From positions 1,617,501 to 1,681,500 of the forward strand of contig CM019716.1 of NCBI GenBank assembly GCA_009760885.1: 64,000 nt of DNA, given 5' to 3'. The notes beneath the pieces are model-generated. The model made no database searches, was not told the origin of the DNA, and worked only from the letters and a program-made list of their open reading frames with translations. Made by a program: the position numbers and the translations under genes. The stretch comes from Achatina immaculata (Eukaryota; Mollusca; Gastropoda; Stylommatophora; Achatinidae). Shown one piece after another: positions 10,865 to 20,985 of this stretch (within the stretch, counting starts at the first letter, position 1; each line of letters begins with the position of its first letter).

Positions 10865-11603
10865 ACAAAGACATGTGGAATTTTATATTTATTTCTTTAT
10901 TTGAATCCTAAAAAGAATTTACTGATTACAAATGTAGAAAGCAACATTATTTTGCACACGAGCTTAGGAAAAAAAACCGTTTCAACCTATGCGTTCTTGA
11001 AATAAAACAAAACACATTTAAAAAAAGAAAATGACACTCCTCCATTTATCCTGTGGGATAAGATATAAGAAGGAGAACAGGGAAAGTAAGAAACTACAAT
11101 GTATGTGCGCCTTTGTCAGGGCGAATGTGCAGACGTCAGGAAACACAAATCACATCACGTGACCTTATCTCACAGACAGACACGTGATCTACAACGTCAC
11201 GTGCACAAAAGATTAGAGTGAAATTAGAGGAAGAGGAGATGGTAAATATCCCCAGGTTTATTTGTCTGTAAAAAAAACGTCAGTATACGGGACAGAGTTT
11301 CATTTATTCGATAACAGTGTTACTTAAAAGGTGAAGTTAAAAGATAAGAACTTATCACGTCATAAAGACATTTTCGGGATAAGGTGGCAGTTCTTTCGTT
11401 TTCCGTCACCTTCTTGCACGCTAGATGATGATTTGATCAGCTCCACGCCCGGCTGTCTTTCCTTTTCCCTATCCTGAAGGCTCCAGATGTCCAGTTCTAG
11501 GGCATGGTGACCTGAGCGTCTTCGGCCAGGTTCGAACAGTCAGGCCCTTAGAGACGAATGCTGTGAGCAGTTGGTAGCTCCAAATTCTATTTTAGTGTTC
11601 TGA
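10865..11603. other. Unassigned sequence
   Basis: Three CACGTG hexamers lie within about 60 bp at 11155-11205. No gene or element recognised. Confidence 0.5.
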
Positions 11604-11953
11604 GTCATTCATTCATTTGCATGTCCCGTGTGGAACTTTGTCTCCTTAACAGCACTCCTGTAGGCCTCTAGCTTGTGAGCAAGATGGCCTGTTGCTGATG
11701 CATCCATTTGCAGATCATCGATAATGTCTTGCAACCATCTTCGCCTTGGTCTTCCTCTCTTTCTTATTCCCATTATGTACCCTTCCAGGAAGTCTTATCT
11801 AGATTACCATGACGTTTAATGTGTCCAAAATATTCAAGTTTTCTTTGTTTAATCCTCTTTACTAGCCAACCTCCTTTAATATTAAGTTCTTGTAGTGTGG
11901 ATATATTTGTTCTTTTTTGTGTGAATGATATTTTAAGAACTCTGTGTTCTGAG
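11604..11953 (-). mobile_element. LINE family A, 5'-truncated 3' end (A2)
   Basis: The minus strand covers only the C-terminal tail, with 'GGWLVKRIKQRKLEYFGHIK' followed by the GRPRRRW block out of frame. The 3' tail is (AATG)n, seen as CATTCATTCATTT on the plus strand. It is about 350 bp long, close to the lengths of the copies at 55370-55740 and 56798-57173. Confidence 0.9.
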
Positions 11954-12129
11954 TACACTATTAAAAAACGTTTAGTTTTTTATATCCATGAATACAACAA
12001 ACGTTTACTTGCTATGCTGTGTAAGAGAAGAACAAAGTTGCCTGTTGCTGTTTTGCGATAAAAACTGTTTATTTTACTGGTGTAGGTAAAAACAACTTTG
12101 TTTGACAGATGTACGAGTATGTGCAACGC

Positions 12130-12560
12130 AGAGGCTAATTTACTGTTCTGTGTCAGAAAGAATGTTTATTTTAGTGTTACATGTCAGAAAGAAAGTTTAT
12201 TGTACTGTTAAATGTCAGAAAGAAAGTTTATTTTACTGTTGTGTGTCAAAGAGAAAGTTTATTTTACGGTTCTATATCAGAAAGAAAGTTTAGTTTACTG
12301 TTGCATGTAAAAAAGAAAGCTTATTTTTATTGCCTTGTGTCAGAAAGAAAGTTTATTTTACATTTACGTCCTAGAAGGAAAGTTTATTCTGCCGTTCTGT
12401 GTCAGGAATAAAGTGTATTTTACTGTTATGTGTCAGAAATAAACTTTATTTTACTTTTTCTCGTTGAGAAGAAAGTTTATTTTACTAATGTGTGTCAAAG
12501 AGAAAATTTACTTTACTTTTTCTGCATCCAGAGAAAAGTTTATTTACTCTTCTGGGTGGA
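12130..12560. repeat. 31-bp degenerate minisatellite, about 14 copies
   Basis: Units of the type TGTCAGAAAGAAAGTTTATT plus about 11 variable bases. Divergence is high towards the right end. Confidence 0.93.
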
Positions 12561-12807
12561 GGAGCAAATGAAGTTCATGTTCTTTTCCCTGGAGTAGCAA
12601 GTACATAGAAAGAAGAAGGATATATTTTACTGTTATAAGCTCAGGGAAACAAGGGGACTGATTCTACGTCTGTTTACTGAATGTTACGGAGACGAAGATT
12701 TTTTTTTTTTTATTGAGAAATAAAGAACTTTTGTTCCTTGCTGTATAATTTAAAACATCACATGCAAAACACACTTAAGAGCTTTGTCTTATGGGGATTT
12801 TAAAAAA

Positions 12808-13075
12808 ATTCTTCTTCTTCTTCTTTCTGAGCCACTGAGGCTCATTTCTGCAGACAAGACGCCTCTCCATTCCTCTCTTTTTTTCTTGATCTTTTCTTGC
12901 AAAATGTCGATTCCTAGAGCACGTGTACCTTCTTCTAGGTTGTCTCACCGTCGTTGTCTAGGTCTACCTTTTGGTCTACTCCCTTTCATCAGTCCTATAT
13001 AGGTCATTTTTGTTTGCCTATCCTCCAATGCCCTAGCCACCTCAGTATGTTGTTTTTCTGAATGAATTCTTGTTA
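12808..13075 (-). mobile_element. LINE C-terminal fragment (family G, copy 2)
   Basis: The minus strand reads 'ALEDRQTKMTYIGLMKG', SRPKGRPRQRR, a stop, DNLEEGTRALGIDILQ and 'KREEWRGVLSAEMSLSGSE', ending in a (GAA)n tail seen as CTTCTTCTTCTT at 12809-12827. It parallels the tail of the copy at 989-1420 (REEWRRTLSAAMSL). It is inactive. Confidence 0.75.
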
Positions 13076-13444
13076 TTTATTTTCACAGTAATAGCTTTAA
13101 TTTGATCAGGTAACGAGTCATCGACATCATCGTCTGTCGCCTTCTCCTCGGTATGAAAATTGGTTTTAATTAATCTCCAGTTTCCTCGTTCTCCCCCCTC
13201 CCCCCCCCCCCCCGGCCATGATGGCGCACTCAGCCAGGTATCCTGTCCACTATCGTGTGTTATCTTCCCATTTACATCTCTATCTTCCTCTCGTTCTTTT
13301 TTTCTTCTTCCACCTTTCGTTTTAGTATTGTTTCAGTATAGTATTGTCTTTTGTGATACGGCCAAAGTATTTTTACAATAATTAGTGTATGAGTATATAA
13401 CTATACATGAAACCACTGCAGTAAAGCTGTGATACCAAAATGTA

Positions 13445-14050
13445 TAGACTAGGGAAAAAGTAGGAACAGCTTTATTACTTAACGAGTACACAGTTGTGAC
13501 GTTTCGGCGTGAGCCTTAATCATACAAAAACACACAGGACGAAGAAATAGAGAGAGGAGATAAAGTATAAATTCACGAGAATGCTGTGTAAAAAAATGAA
13601 ATAAAATGAATAGGGCACTTAGCTGTAACTAGTAAGAAGCTGTGGCTTGTCCGACGCTGTGTGTCAGAAATGCGCATGGTGGAGTGTAGAGAATATTTAA
13701 ATGGAGATTTGTGATGTGTGATAGGTGAGTCATAACTGAGGGTGGTGGGTGGGGAAACCGTGGAGGGGGGAGAGAGTGATACAGTGGTAATCTAGCTGGG
13801 AGAAGGTGAAATAGGTGATTAAAGCTGGGGTAGAGGAGTTGTAATGTGATGCTATGAGGAGGTTCTAAACTATGTATAACAAGTGAGAAGGGAGTGGAAC
13901 TTAGTGGGGGAGAGATTATGATTGTGGAAGACGAGAATGTTAGGTGTAGCTGAATAATGAATTCAAACCATGTGGTTCCAGAGTCCAGTATTCCTGAATG
14001 TAGCGGTTCTCAAGCGCTAGGCAGCTTCTGACATAAAGTTTATACATAAG
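13445..14050 (-). mobile_element. Probable Penelope-like element 3' end
   Basis: On the minus strand a short coding stretch reads 'LENRYIQEYWTLEPHGLNS' and ends FSYT-stop at about 13940. It resembles the extreme C-terminus after the GIY-YIG endonuclease of Penelope-like elements. About 430 bp further on the minus strand is GGCTCACGCCGAAACGTC (around 13497-13514), similar to the GGC-loop-GCCGAAAC part of the hammerhead motifs these elements carry, followed by AATAAAG. The class assignment is inference from two weak signals in the right order. Confidence 0.45.
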
Positions 14051-14986
14051 GCCAAAGTAATTTGTTTTCTTATTCCTTTATTTTCTCGAGACGTTCGGGT
14101 CGCAGCTGAAATTGTTCTAATGCGTGCATATTTGTTATTTTTTTCATTTTCTATGACACATCACCTACTTTCCTGCAGATATACATTTCTGCTGCATTTT
14201 TCCTTCTCTCAGACCTTTTACTTAATCTGACCAGAAATATTGAGTAAATTAGCATCGTAAATGTCTGACCGCTTTGCCTGGTTAATCTTCTATCTTTTCT
14301 GTTTACAGAACAATTTATCTCCTCTTACCAGAGCAACGTTTCAGAGGGATTACACTATAAATCAAAGACAGCAATAGGGAAGGAAAACACAAGACGACCG
14401 TAAATCATAAAATAACCAATGAATTAAAGAAAAACAAATAATTCGTTTTAAAAGGCACAGTCAAGAAGTCTATAACCAGCTTAACTTCTTTTTTTTTTTT
14501 TCTTCTCGAAAGTTAATTCACGAAAAGCAAACACACCTTCCACCCTACTCAGAAAGGTAAATCTGCTTTCGGAAAGGCGAAATGGAAACAGAAAATATAA
14601 ATAAACCTCACACCCACTTAGTGTAATAAACGATCAACATGACGCCATCTTTTAGCAAAGGGAGATAAAGCTTGACACAAAACGGGTGCATGTCCTTAAA
14701 AATCATTCATCAGAAAGCAACGGCCCCCGCCTCAGTACTGACGCGAGCATGCGCTGCATGAAGAGGTAAAGGAAAAATAATTACTGAGGCTAACAGACTT
14801 AGAGGAACAACTAAGTAGTTGTCTGCAAGCTCTCTCATGGCTTGACAAGGGGCCAGAAATATTTAACATTCCTTTGTGTGTGTGTTGTCTCCCCATCTTT
14901 CTTCTTGTTTCCTGTACAATGATTCGTCTTTGGGTATTCCTTGAACTATGTCACGTGATCAGCTAGAAATAAATGTTTGTGTAGGC
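14051..14986. other. Unassigned AT-rich sequence
   Basis: No open frame or element recognised; short T- and A-runs only. Confidence 0.5.
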
Positions 14987-15209
14987 CAGAGGTTCTCAGA
15001 TTTTTTTTTCAGTCCATGATTCTCAAACCTTTTCAGGCCCCTGGCCCTTTGCTTCCCTAGCGGCCCCAAAACTTTTATTTCGTTCATTTGGTTCTGACGT
15101 CCCCCAAGCGTTCGCCTTCTCTGAGCCATTCTGTTGGATGTTCCAAGCGGCCTCACGCCCCACCCCCTCGCTCTTCGGAAGGCAGTAACAACCATTTTGG
15201 GAACCATTG
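14987..15209. mobile_element. hAT-like non-autonomous element (MITE)
   Basis: The left end is CAGAGGTTCTCAGATTTTTT and the right end TTTTGGGAACCATTG, which form an imperfect inverted repeat of the hAT type. The interior has no transposase motif. Flanks GTAGGCCA and GTAGGTTT would be an 8-bp target-site duplication with three mismatches if the borders shift by two bases. Confidence 0.5.
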
Positions 15210-15729
15210 TAGGTTTATATGAAACATCACCCCATAGAATTCGTGTTCGTCCAGTCCACAGCGAAGACTGGCAAGTAAAAGTGGGCGGGTTTCACCAGGT
15301 CCTACAAGAACTGACGTCTAAAAAGGCCAACAGTTCGGCCACGAGTCTTGGTCATAGTACGAAGATACATCAAAATTTATAAAAAGGAATTAAGCGTAGA
15401 CAAAGAGTTAATCGTGTCCAGTTCTGTCTCAAATTCTTCTAAGACATGGCACTAGTATCAGAAATATACGGCCTATATTAAATAAATACCATAAATGTAA
15501 AAGTCATTGTGGTACGTTACCAAGTTTATTTATTGAGTTAACTTTCATTAAGTTCCTATAACAATAACAGCACAAAAAAGGTACAAAAACATCTTAACCC
15601 TACAGCCCCAGGAAAAAACAAATGAAGCTGTGTGTAAATTGGATTCCATTCGTTTCTGAAAAATGGATTAGAGAAGGTTACCGGCTGAAACAGACAGTGA
15701 TGGGTAGAAAGCTAACGTAATTTAATATA
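15210..15729. other. Unassigned sequence
   Basis: No feature recognised before the TA dinucleotide that flanks the Tc1-like element. Confidence 0.5.
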
Positions 15730-15755
15730 CTCAAGGAAAAAAAGTAAGTGTGCAG
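15730..15755. repeat. Left terminal inverted repeat of the Tc1-like element
   Basis: CTCAAGGAAAAAAAGTAAGT then GTGC. It matches the reverse complement of 17786-17811 apart from a few mismatches and one length difference in the A run. Confidence 0.85.
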
Positions 15756-15980
15756 CACTATATAGGGCACCTGTGCACATGTTATTGGGTGACCTCAGAT
15801 AGAAGTTGGCGCACGGTATGGCTGAGTATTAGATAACAAAGTGCTCAGTTTGATTTCAGTGAAAGTGTCATGAAACAAAGAAAAAAAAATCTGCAGTGTG
15901 ACAGCCTCAGCAAAGATAGAAAATCTCGATATTTCAGTCCCGTGTATGTCTACATTTTCATCTAAAATTCCATTTTAAAC

Positions 15981-16308
15981 ATTAAATGGCAGGACAAGAT
16001 CAGGAACGAGGAGGTCTGGGAAAGGGCAGGACAAGAACCTATGAAGCTACAAATCATGTCTAGGAAATGGAGGTGGATTGGCCACACTCCGAGAAAACCA
16101 GACACCAACATAGCAAGAGAAGCACTGACATGGAATCCTCAAGGAAGCAGAAAACGAGGAAGACCTAGACTTACCTGAGCAAAGGAAATTATGACAGTGC
16201 TCAGAGACAAGGGATACACATGAAAGGAAGCAGAGAATAAATCCAAGAACAGGAATGACTGGAGAGCCTTTATCCATGGCCCTATGTTCTCAAGGGAGTG
16301 AAAGGCGA

Positions 16309-16340
<32 letters not shown>

Positions 16341-16357
16341 ATGATGATGATGATGAT
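15981..16357 (+). mobile_element. LINE 3' end (family E) nested in the Tc1-like element
   Basis: The plus strand reads 'SRKWRWIGHTPRKPDTNIAR', EALTWNPQGSRKRGRPR, a stop, then NRNDWRAFIHG. It ends with a (GAT)n(GGT)n(GAT)n tail at 16306-16357. These are classic LINE C-terminal blocks, and the simple-repeat tail marks the 3' end. It lies inside the Tc1 element, so it arrived later. I found no clear target-site duplication. Confidence 0.88.
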
Positions 16358-16361
16358 ATCT

Positions 16362-17525
16362 ACCTTGGGCTGTTTTTATTGCTTGACAGCGCATTCTCAT
16401 CGAGCCAATGACACGCTGGATCCATTGTTGGGGCCTGATATTCCATTCTTCTAGCAACGCTTAGACGGTGGTTTTAAGAAAGATTTTTGTCTTCTTCGCA
16501 GCCCACGCTCCAGTTTGTCCCACCCGTGCTCGATGGGAGACAGATCTGGGGAAACAGCTGGCCGTGGTAAGACTTCCATCTGCTGTTATTGAATGTGGTC
16601 TCTGACTACACATGCCACACGTGGACGAGCATTGTCTTGCTGAAACATCATGCCTGGTCCATTCGCATTGAAAAAAGGCTGTACTTGGGATGTTATGATT
16701 TCATCTCTGTATCGTAAACCCGTCATGTTGCCATTGATGATGACGAGATTCATTCTGGCTGTATGTGAAATTCAGAACCAAACAGTTACATTTCTTTCTC
16801 TCATCCTGTTTCTATGTAGCACACATTTCTCCTTGACGCCGGTATACCAACCACGCCCATCATTCCATTGCAAACAGAATCTAGACTCGTCACAGAACAG
16901 AATCCGTCCCCATTGACGATGGGGCCATGCCACGCGCTCTCTGGCCCAAGCCAAGCGGGTCTTGTCTATGCCGAACTGTCAGTACTGGTCTAACTGCAGG
17001 TCTGTTGTGAGGTAAGAGGTTTCGCACTTTCCTGCCAGACACAGGTCTTAAACCTGGAATGTTCCTGGCTGTCCATATTGCTGGAAGAAACCTGTTACGA
17101 AGGTGCATGAGATGGATGCAACAATCTTGTGCAAGGACGGTAACTCGTGGTCGGCAAGGTCTGTGTTGATGAGCAGTGGATTGATTTTGGCTGAAGCAGG
17201 CTTGAATGCGTGATATAGTGTTCCTGTGAAACTGAAGTGCTGAGATACTGCTGATATATTGTTCCTGTGAAATTGAAGTGCTGAGATACTGCTGATATAG
17301 TGTTCCCGTGAAACTGAAGTGCTGAGATACTGCTGATATAGTGTTCCTGTGAAACTGAAGTGCTGAGATAAGGCTGATATAGTGTTCCTGTGAAATTGAA
17401 GTGCTGAGATACTGCTGATATAGTGTTCCTGTGAAACTGAAGTGCTGAGACACTGCTGATACCGTCGATTCAGCAACTAACATCCCTATAGCAATCATTT
17501 GCAGTTGATGGTTTAATCTTGACAT
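16362..17525 (-). pseudogene. Tc1-like transposase pseudogene
   Basis: Starts at 17525 with MSRLNHQLQMIAIGML. The helix-turn-helix segment (AVSQHFSF/FHRNTIS) is amplified into six 41-bp copies (17211-17456). The frame then continues as RIQACFSQNQSTAHQHRP and 'CRPRVTVLAQDCCIHLMHLR', the linker with its GRPR-type motif. A frameshifted part holds 'WGRILFCDESRFCLQWNDGR', the first catalytic-Asp block, and the far end reads GSMRMRCQAI near 16400. The second and third catalytic blocks are scrambled. The family normally has about 340 residues. The gene is dead. Confidence 0.9.
17211..17456 (-). repeat. Six 41-bp copies of the helix-turn-helix coding segment
   Basis: Copies start at 17211, 17252, 17293, 17334, 17375 and 17416, each TGATATAGTGTTCCTGTGAA and so on, with 0-3 differences. 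Six units give 246 bp, exactly 82 codons, so the frame entering equals the frame leaving although 41 is not a multiple of three. Each unit is read in a different frame: AVSQHFSFTGTLY, then QYLSTSISQEHYIS, then ISALQFHRNTIS, and again. Confidence 0.97.
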
Positions 17526-17785
17526 TGTGAAAAAAAAGATGCATTTGTTGGAATTTTAGTACTCTTTCGTTCAACGATTACACTCTCAGATGAGATTAGA
17601 GCTTACACACTTACCATCCTTTTTGTCTGTGCTCAGTTTCCTCCGATTTCTCTTGAGCTGTGATTACCTCCCCATGAATATTGCCATCCAACTGTAACTG
17701 CACGGGTAAGTGAACAACACTCACACACACACATAACTGTGCACGCCAACTTTTATTTGAGTACAGCCAAGAACACGTGCACGGT

Positions 17786-17811
17786 GATGCATACTTACTT
17801 TTTTCTGTGAG
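17786..17811. repeat. Right terminal inverted repeat of the Tc1-like element
   Basis: ATACTTACTTTTTTCTGTGAG followed by TA. Partner of the repeat at 15730-15755. Confidence 0.85.
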
Positions 17812-17849
17812 TACATAAAATTGCTAGAAATAAAACGAAACTGAAGGAA

Positions 17850-18370
17850 ACAGACGCGCAAAGGCCAAGTCAGCATTCCAGAAAATTAGACACATATTGT
17901 GCAACAGATCCATATCAGTGGAAACAAGATTCAGAGTACTTAAATGTTACATCGAGCCAGTTCTGTTTTATGGGTGTGAAGCATGGTCCATGAATAAGAG
18001 AGTAAAGCGAGAAATGGAGGCCAAGGAAGTGTCTTCTATAAGAAGGATGTTGAATGTACCATGAACAGCCAAGAAAACCAATGAAGAAATCTTAAAAGAG
18101 ACTGGAGTTAAAAAAGCAAATTAAAGCAAAGATCAGAGGCAGACAAGCGAGATTTATAGGACATTTCCTGAGAAGAGGAAAATTGGAACACACTGTGGCA
18201 ACTGGAAGAATTAAGGGAAGAAGAGACAGAGGAAGACAGAGAGAGAAGTTACTGGATGGGCTGTCAGTGTGGCTAGGAAGAAAGTCACCGGCAGATCTCA
18301 CAATCAAGTCTAAAGACAGGGAATTGTGGAGAGAAATGATCGCCTACGCCACACAGCATGGCACTTAGAT
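17850..18370 (+). mobile_element. LINE C-terminal fragment (family F, copy 2)
   Basis: The plus strand reads AQAKSAFQKIRHILCNRSI, 'ETRFRVLKCYIEPVLFYGC', EAWSMNKRVKREME and, after frameshifts, a block matching RQARFIGHFLRRGKLEH and 'LWREMIAYATQHGT' before the stop at 18366. It is collinear with 61868-62575 but starts later and has more stops. It begins about 40 bp after the Tc1-like element ends. Confidence 0.9.
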
Positions 18371-18965
18371 TAGAAGGAATTTTAAATAGGAAGAATTTAA
18401 AAGAAAGCTGGAGGAAACGTTCTGTTCGGTCCTTCATAAAGCCAAGTACTTCAGTTTATGCCCTTTAAGCAACAAAGAAGAGTTTAAAAATATAAAAGCA
18501 TGAAAGAGTTTTAAACTGTTAATAATATTCATTCTGCGCGTTTTAAACTACACGGGATATAACTGATCCGAAACTCGTCCTCAGATTATTTCCCCTTCCT
18601 CATAACTAAGCAACGCTTGTTAGATTTTGCTTTTTATCTAACTTTGACCGTGAAGAATCATAATCTCTGTATCTAACTACACAAACTGCAAGAGTCTGTT
18701 TGTCTACGCTTGTCTTTGGCACGCTTGCACGCTTTCGTAATCTCAAATGGCGCGCGTTAATTGCCAAGTGGAACTATGTATGTCAGAACATGATGTGGAT
18801 CGACACCGCCATTCTGTATTTTCCCTGCCGGTATCGATACGGTGATTTGATAGAACTGGAGTCAGATACAGCAACTGAGAAGGCAGAGAAATACGGATGC
18901 AACGTTATTTATAATTGGCGAGAACTCACAAAGGGTTTTAACAATTTAAGAACATATTTGGTGCA
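18371..18965. other. Unassigned sequence
   Basis: An open frame at 18700-18978 (92 codons, plus) has no motif and runs into the tandem repeat. I do not call it a gene. Confidence 0.5.
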
Positions 18966-19410
18966 TGTGATGAGATAAATTATCACTCATTTCACAGCAT
19001 AAAGTGATCAGATAAACTGCCACGCATTTCACAGCATAAAGTGATGTGATAAACCATCACTCATTTCACAGCATAAAGTGATGTGATAAACCATCACTCA
19101 TTTCACAGCATAAAGTGATGTGATAAACCATCACTCATTTCACAGCATAAAGTGATGTGATAAACCATCACTCACTTCACAGCATAAAGTGATGAGATAA
19201 ACTGTCACGCATTTCACAGCATAAAGTGATGTGATAAACCATCACTCACTTCACAGCATAAAGTGATGAGATAAACTGTCACGCATTTCACAGCATAAAG
19301 TGATGTGATAAACCATCACTCATTTCACAGCATAAAGTGATGTGATAAACCATCACTCATTTCACAGCATAAAGTGATGTGATAAACCATCACTCATTTC
19401 ACAGCATAAA
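18966..19410. repeat. 37-bp minisatellite with a hairpin in every unit, about 12 copies
   Basis: The unit contains AGTGATG-TGATAAAC-CATCACT, a perfect 7-bp inverted repeat with an 8-base loop, followed by CATTTCACAGCATAA. Some units carry ATCAGATAAACTGCCACGC instead, which weakens the stem. There are no spacers, so it is not a CRISPR array. Confidence 0.95.
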
Positions 19411-19499
19411 ACATGTGTTTTGTCTTACCCCTCATACTCTTTTGTGTTTCAGTTGTGATGTAATAGTTTTTCACTAAAGGTGTCTTTTAGCCAATGGCC

Positions 19500-19775
19500 T
19501 GATGTGATTTACTGCATCTGTTCTCAATCTCAGCGTCAGTTTCCCGTGATGATGATACCGGGCTGTCAAGGTATTTGAAATGTTTCACTTGTTTAAGGGC
19601 CTGGTTGTCCAGGTAGATCTTTGTTTGGATTTCCTCTCTCGCTACGGCCATGATTTCCATTTTTCAGCACTGATCTTCATGTTGTGGCTTTTACATGCCC
19701 TTTCTAAATTATCCATGTTCTGCTGTAGGGCTTTTTCTGATGTGGCTATAAGTGCTTGACCGTTCCAAAAAAAAG
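19500..19775 (-). mobile_element. LINE RT-thumb fragment
   Basis: The minus strand reads 'ALIATSEKALQQNMDNLERA', CKSHNMKISAEKWK and, after a frameshift, 'IYLDNQALKQVKHFKYLDS' and ETDAEIENRCSKSHQAIG. This is the region after the YADD box of an RTE-like reverse transcriptase. No other copy of this family was noticed in the window. Confidence 0.8.
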
Positions 19776-19781
19776 TGAGTT

Positions 19782-19860
19782 CGTTTATGCGTGAAGGATC
19801 GTGTACTCTGGAGAAGCATAATAGCCAACGCCAGTCGGCACGGCACCTGATGATGATTAT
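19782..19860 (+). mobile_element. Very short LINE 3' end (family D, copy 2)
   Basis: About 70 bp matching 5555-5622 (GAAGCATAATAGCCAACGCC, then GGCAC), ending in TGATGATGAT. It abuts the minus-strand LINE fragment at 19500-19775. Confidence 0.8.
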
Positions 19861-20985
19861 GGTCCACCTATTGGGTGTGTCTTCTGGAAGGTGTTGTGGC
19901 TTTATCGGCATTGTTTCTAGGGTCGGGCAGCTTTGAGGTGGAGTTTTTACTACGTATGTTAGCTTTATTTTTTGCAGATATTGTCGGTGTATGATGTGAA
20001 TAAAAAAAAAACTCAGTAGATCAAAATGGCCTCTCTAAAGTTTTGGTGAGAAGAAACTTCATTTTTCAAAGGTATAGATTTTATTTCCAACAATTTCCAT
20101 GAAGTAAAAACGGAAAAAAAGTTTGGAATACTTGTAGAGAAACAACAGCCGGCTCTAAAAGCTTGTATAGAAACCTCTTTTGCATACTGTTAAAGGTCGT
20201 AGTTTTAAATGAGAATTTCTTAACTTTTAGAAAACCACCATTTGTTTGAATGATCTAAATAAATTAAACTAAAAATAACTACGGCATATAGATTTGTTTC
20301 GTTGTTGGGAGTTCGTAATTTTAAACTGCCATGAACTCTAAAACATCACATTATGTCCTGCTTAAACCGTGGCCACTATCATACTAATGCATGGGGACAC
20401 AGAGGGCATTTACCCTCCCCCCTCCCCAAACACCCTGGAGCCCCACGATTCAAATATTAACAGTGTAATTCTTTTTTTTTTTGTGCGGGTTAAATAATTG
20501 TTAGTATGCATTGCTTTGCCCAAAGCCTACATTGCTGTTAAGACAGCCCTGATGTTGGCTGTGATGAATGATAACAAGATATTTAAATCCCATGAGTGTT
20601 GTTCGGTAGTCTAAGAGTTAAAACTGAGAGTTGTTGTGTAGTTTAAGAGTCAAACTGTCTGGCGCTCTACAAACTTTAGAAATACCGCTTATTCTGCTCC
20701 TGTAATATCTTATTCTTTTTTTTTCTTCGATGGCTGCCATTTCTTCCTTGTTTCACTAGACAGGCTTAGCCGAGCAGAAAATATTTTACAAGTTTTGTCT
20801 TGGGTCACTGAACTTGAAATGTTTGTAAAATTTAAAGAGAAGAATACTTACAATTGTGTGAAAAAAATGTCTGCATCAATGGAAGTTAACCCTGTTAGAA
20901 AATGGAGCAAACGTTACGCTGTTCAAGAGTAGATAGGTACTGACTTCAGTCACAAATGCAGTCAGATTTGTTTTTGTCTTTGTTT
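19861..20985. other. Unassigned sequence
   Basis: AT-rich, with homopolymer runs and a short duplicated phrase around 20610-20650 (AGAGTTAAAACTGAGAGTTG). No gene or element recognised. Confidence 0.5.

Larger units (their letters stand above)
15730..17811 (-). mobile_element. Tc1-like DNA transposon with both ends, carrying a nested LINE
   Basis: The left end (CTCAAGGAAAAAAAGTAAG) and right end (CTTACTTTTTTCTGTGAG) are inverted repeats, each flanked by TA (15728-15729 and 17812-17813), the Tc1/mariner target. The transposase reads on the minus strand at 16362-17525. About 380 bp at 15981-16357 are a plus-strand LINE tail inserted into the element's 3' non-coding part. Without that insertion the element would be about 1.7 kb, a normal Tc1 size. 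It is non-functional: the transposase is frameshifted and carries an internal repeat expansion. Confidence 0.88.

Noticed and set aside
11150..11210. Cluster of three CACGTG motifs as an E-box enhancer
   Set aside because: The motif is short and there is no gene nearby to regulate; this could easily be chance.
18700..18978. 92-codon plus-strand frame as a host gene
   Set aside because: No motif, no splice or promoter context I can support, and the end lies in the tandem repeat.
18966..19410. Possible CRISPR array (regular 37-bp units with a palindrome)
   Set aside because: Units are contiguous with no unique spacers, and the setting is a eukaryotic repeat landscape.
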